Shown in pieces: positions 5,321-6,428 of a stretch of 6,428 nt of DNA. The notes below the pieces were generated by a model. That model had not been told where the DNA came from, did no database searches, and saw nothing but the letters and a program-made list of their open reading frames with translations. A program made the translations under genes and the position numbers. Each line of letters opens with the position of its first letter. Position 1 is the stretch's first letter. The DNA is from Flavimaricola sp. (GTDB lineage Bacteria > Pseudomonadota > Alphaproteobacteria > Rhodobacterales > Rhodobacteraceae): the NCBI GenBank assembly GCA_023300365.1, contig JALZWD010000176.1, positions 1-6,428 of the forward strand, in the 5' to 3' direction.

Positions 5321-5830
5321 CCCCTCTTTTTACCCTCGTTCAAGAAAATTGGTCGTAAGCGCCAGTTCGTTGGTTAAGGCCTACCGTAAGGGACTATACA
5401 AATGATCCTCAATGAACAGGGTTCTCAACCAATAGAACACATGTAAGCATTTGACTTAACTAATTTTTTACAGGAAATAGATAAAATAATTCCAGTATCA
5501 GGTCAGCATCTACAGATGGACAATCCAACTCAATGAGACTTCTAAACAGCTGGCAAAAGGCTAATAATCCCCCCGCTATTGGGTATCAAAGAACCGCTCA
5601 AATAACATATTTTCGCTTCGTTTTGCTCTTGCGAGGAATCAAGTGAACGCAACACCTCAAAAACAAACGAAATCGTACCATCAATTGAGTACAACAAAAG
5701 TAGTCAAGCCACCTTCCCCAATGCTGCCAGCACAATGCAATCAAGTCATAAAACTGATCTGCGAAAGCAGTTTAACTGTCCAGAAATTGGACTATGATAC
5801 GCGGACACATCATTGGTGGGCACAGATCGC
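5321..5830. other. AT-rich intergenic region without a convincing gene
   Basis: Hand count over 5401-5640 gives 91 of 240 G+C (38%), against about 60% in the flanking genes. TTGACT at 5451-5456 lacks a well-spaced -10. A GTG at 5643 with GAGGA (5633-5637) five bases upstream opens a 106-codon frame, but this overlaps the downstream gene by 133 bp and its sequence is not recognisable. GTTCT/AGAAC arms frame CAACCAAT around 5420-5437. The composition suggests acquired or decayed sequence, or a long regulatory interval. Confidence 0.55.
5771..5798 (+). promoter_or_regulatory. Candidate promoter with internal inverted repeat upstream of the 5831 gene
   Basis: TATGAT (5793-5798) is a good -10; TTTAAC (5771-5776) is a weak -35 at 16 bp. 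Between them lies the perfect inverted repeat GTCCA-GAAAT-TGGAC (5778-5792), which ends directly at the -10. A regulator bound there would block or reposition polymerase. Prediction from sequence alone. Confidence 0.35.
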
Positions 5831-6428
5831 ATGGAAATCGTTTATCACATCGGGGCCAACGGCACGGATGAGGACCGCTTGCTCAAGTCTCTTTTGCGTA
5901 ACGTGGACGTTTTGGCTGAAGACGGGGTCAAAGTCCCCGGCCCTAGCAATTATCGCCGCCTAATCCGGGAGACGATCCAAGGGCTGGACGGTGCACCTCC
6001 GCCTCAGGACGCGCGGTCAATTCTTCTTGACGCGATCCTAGACGATGAACCGACAGAGCGGTTGGTTCTATCGAACTCCAACTTCATTTGTATTCCCAAT
6101 CGTATCTTCGACAAAGGCGTGTTTTACATGCTGACAGAACCGAAGATACAGGGCCTGCTTGACCTGTTTCCGGGCGACGACATTGAACTTTGTCTTGCGC
6201 TACGCAACCCAGCGACATTCATCCCAGAAAACTTTAGCAAGTCTAAATTCGACGATCTCGCGACGTTTATGCGTGGCATGCAACCGGATGAAGTTCGGTG
6301 GTCAGACGTGATAAAGCGGATCAAGCACGTCGCCCCCGATTGCAAACTGACGGTCTGGTGCAATGAGGATACCCCTTTGATTTGGGGGCGCTTGATGCGT
6401 GAAATCGCAGGCATCCCAGACACAGTGC
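5831..6428 (+). CDS. Conserved Rhodobacteraceae protein of unknown function, sulfotransferase-like N-terminus (partial)
   Basis: 199 codons are visible and the frame is open at the right edge, so the 3' part is missing. The start MEIVYHIGANGTDEDRLLKS fits what I recall of relatives in Roseobacter genomes, annotated only as hypothetical; GTG at 5816 and TTG at 5813 are alternatives. The ribosome binding site is weak (GGTGGG, 10 bases upstream). Visible blocks: HIGANGT at 6-12, LVLSNSNFICIPNRIF at 78-93, LALRNPATFIP at 122-132, and LTVWCNEDTPLIW at 173-185. Strand beginning, glycine loop, then a later RNPxxF block resemble the order of the 5'-phosphosulfate loop and RxPxxF region of PAPS sulfotransferases. 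However, the Lys/Thr-rich P-loop (GxHKTxTT) is replaced by GANGTDED, so PAPS binding is doubtful. No signal peptide or membrane segment is seen; it is probably cytoplasmic. Codon use is GC-rich, like the genes on the left and unlike the AT-rich DNA just upstream. Confidence 0.85.
   Translation, partial: MEIVYHIGANGTDEDRLLKSLLRNVDVLAEDGVKVPGPSNYRRLIRETIQGLDGAPPPQDARSILLDAILDDEPTERLVLSNSNFICIPNRIFDKGVFYMLTEPKIQGLLDLFPGDDIELCLALRNPATFIPENFSKSKFDDLATFMRGMQPDEVRWSDVIKRIKHVAPDCKLTVWCNEDTPLIWGRLMREIAGIPDTV

Noticed and set aside
5643..5963. 106-codon GTG frame with a good GAGGA site
   Set aside because: Overlaps the strongly coding 5831 gene by 133 bp and has no familiar sequence. The ribosome binding site match is attractive, so a leader peptide is not fully excluded.
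1..6428. CRISPR array, rRNA, riboswitch or complete insertion sequence
   Set aside because: No regularly spaced repeats, rRNA-like sequence, known riboswitch core or transposase with paired terminal repeats was seen on either strand.

Overview
The window looks like chromosomal DNA of an alphaproteobacterium, most likely a marine Rhodobacteraceae (Roseobacter group) strain. This rests on recalled similarity of the proteins (a GlxA-type AraC regulator, an acyl-CoA dehydrogenase, and a conserved Rhodobacteraceae protein at the right end), on the mostly GC-rich codon use, and on the tRNA-Thr sequence. No database search was run.

Left part (1-3622): a divergent catabolic locus. On the minus strand an acyl-CoA dehydrogenase (1442-2602) is followed after one base by a 472-residue CoA-binding/ligase protein resembling the alpha subunit of ADP-forming acyl-CoA synthetases (22-1440). 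A probable beta (ATP-grasp) subunit starts inside the end of alpha (ATG at 39-41) and leaves the window on the left. A GlxA-family regulator is transcribed divergently from a 78-bp intergenic region packed with a repeated hexamer. Together they read as: regulator senses a substrate, split synthetase activates an acid to its CoA ester, dehydrogenase introduces the alpha,beta double bond. The substrate cannot be read from the sequence; a carnitine/gamma-butyrobetaine-type compound is a reasonable guess.

Middle (3623-4611): 503 bp without a recognisable gene but with two hairpins, then a small secreted outer-membrane protein with the exact His-Ser-Glu spacing of PagL lipid A 3-O-deacylase.

Scar region (4612-5281): a piece of an unidentified membrane protein, the first ~43 codons of a DUF4102-type tyrosine integrase, and an intact tRNA-Thr(UGU) gene with encoded CCA and a good promoter. 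The integrase remnant lies just beyond the 3' end of the tRNA and is on the same strand, the classic layout of an integrated island. Here the element is almost wholly deleted.

Right part (5282-6428): about 550 bp of AT-rich DNA (38% G+C by hand count over 5401-5640) without a convincing gene. It is followed by the first 199 codons of a protein of a conserved but uncharacterised Rhodobacteraceae family with faint sulfotransferase-like features.
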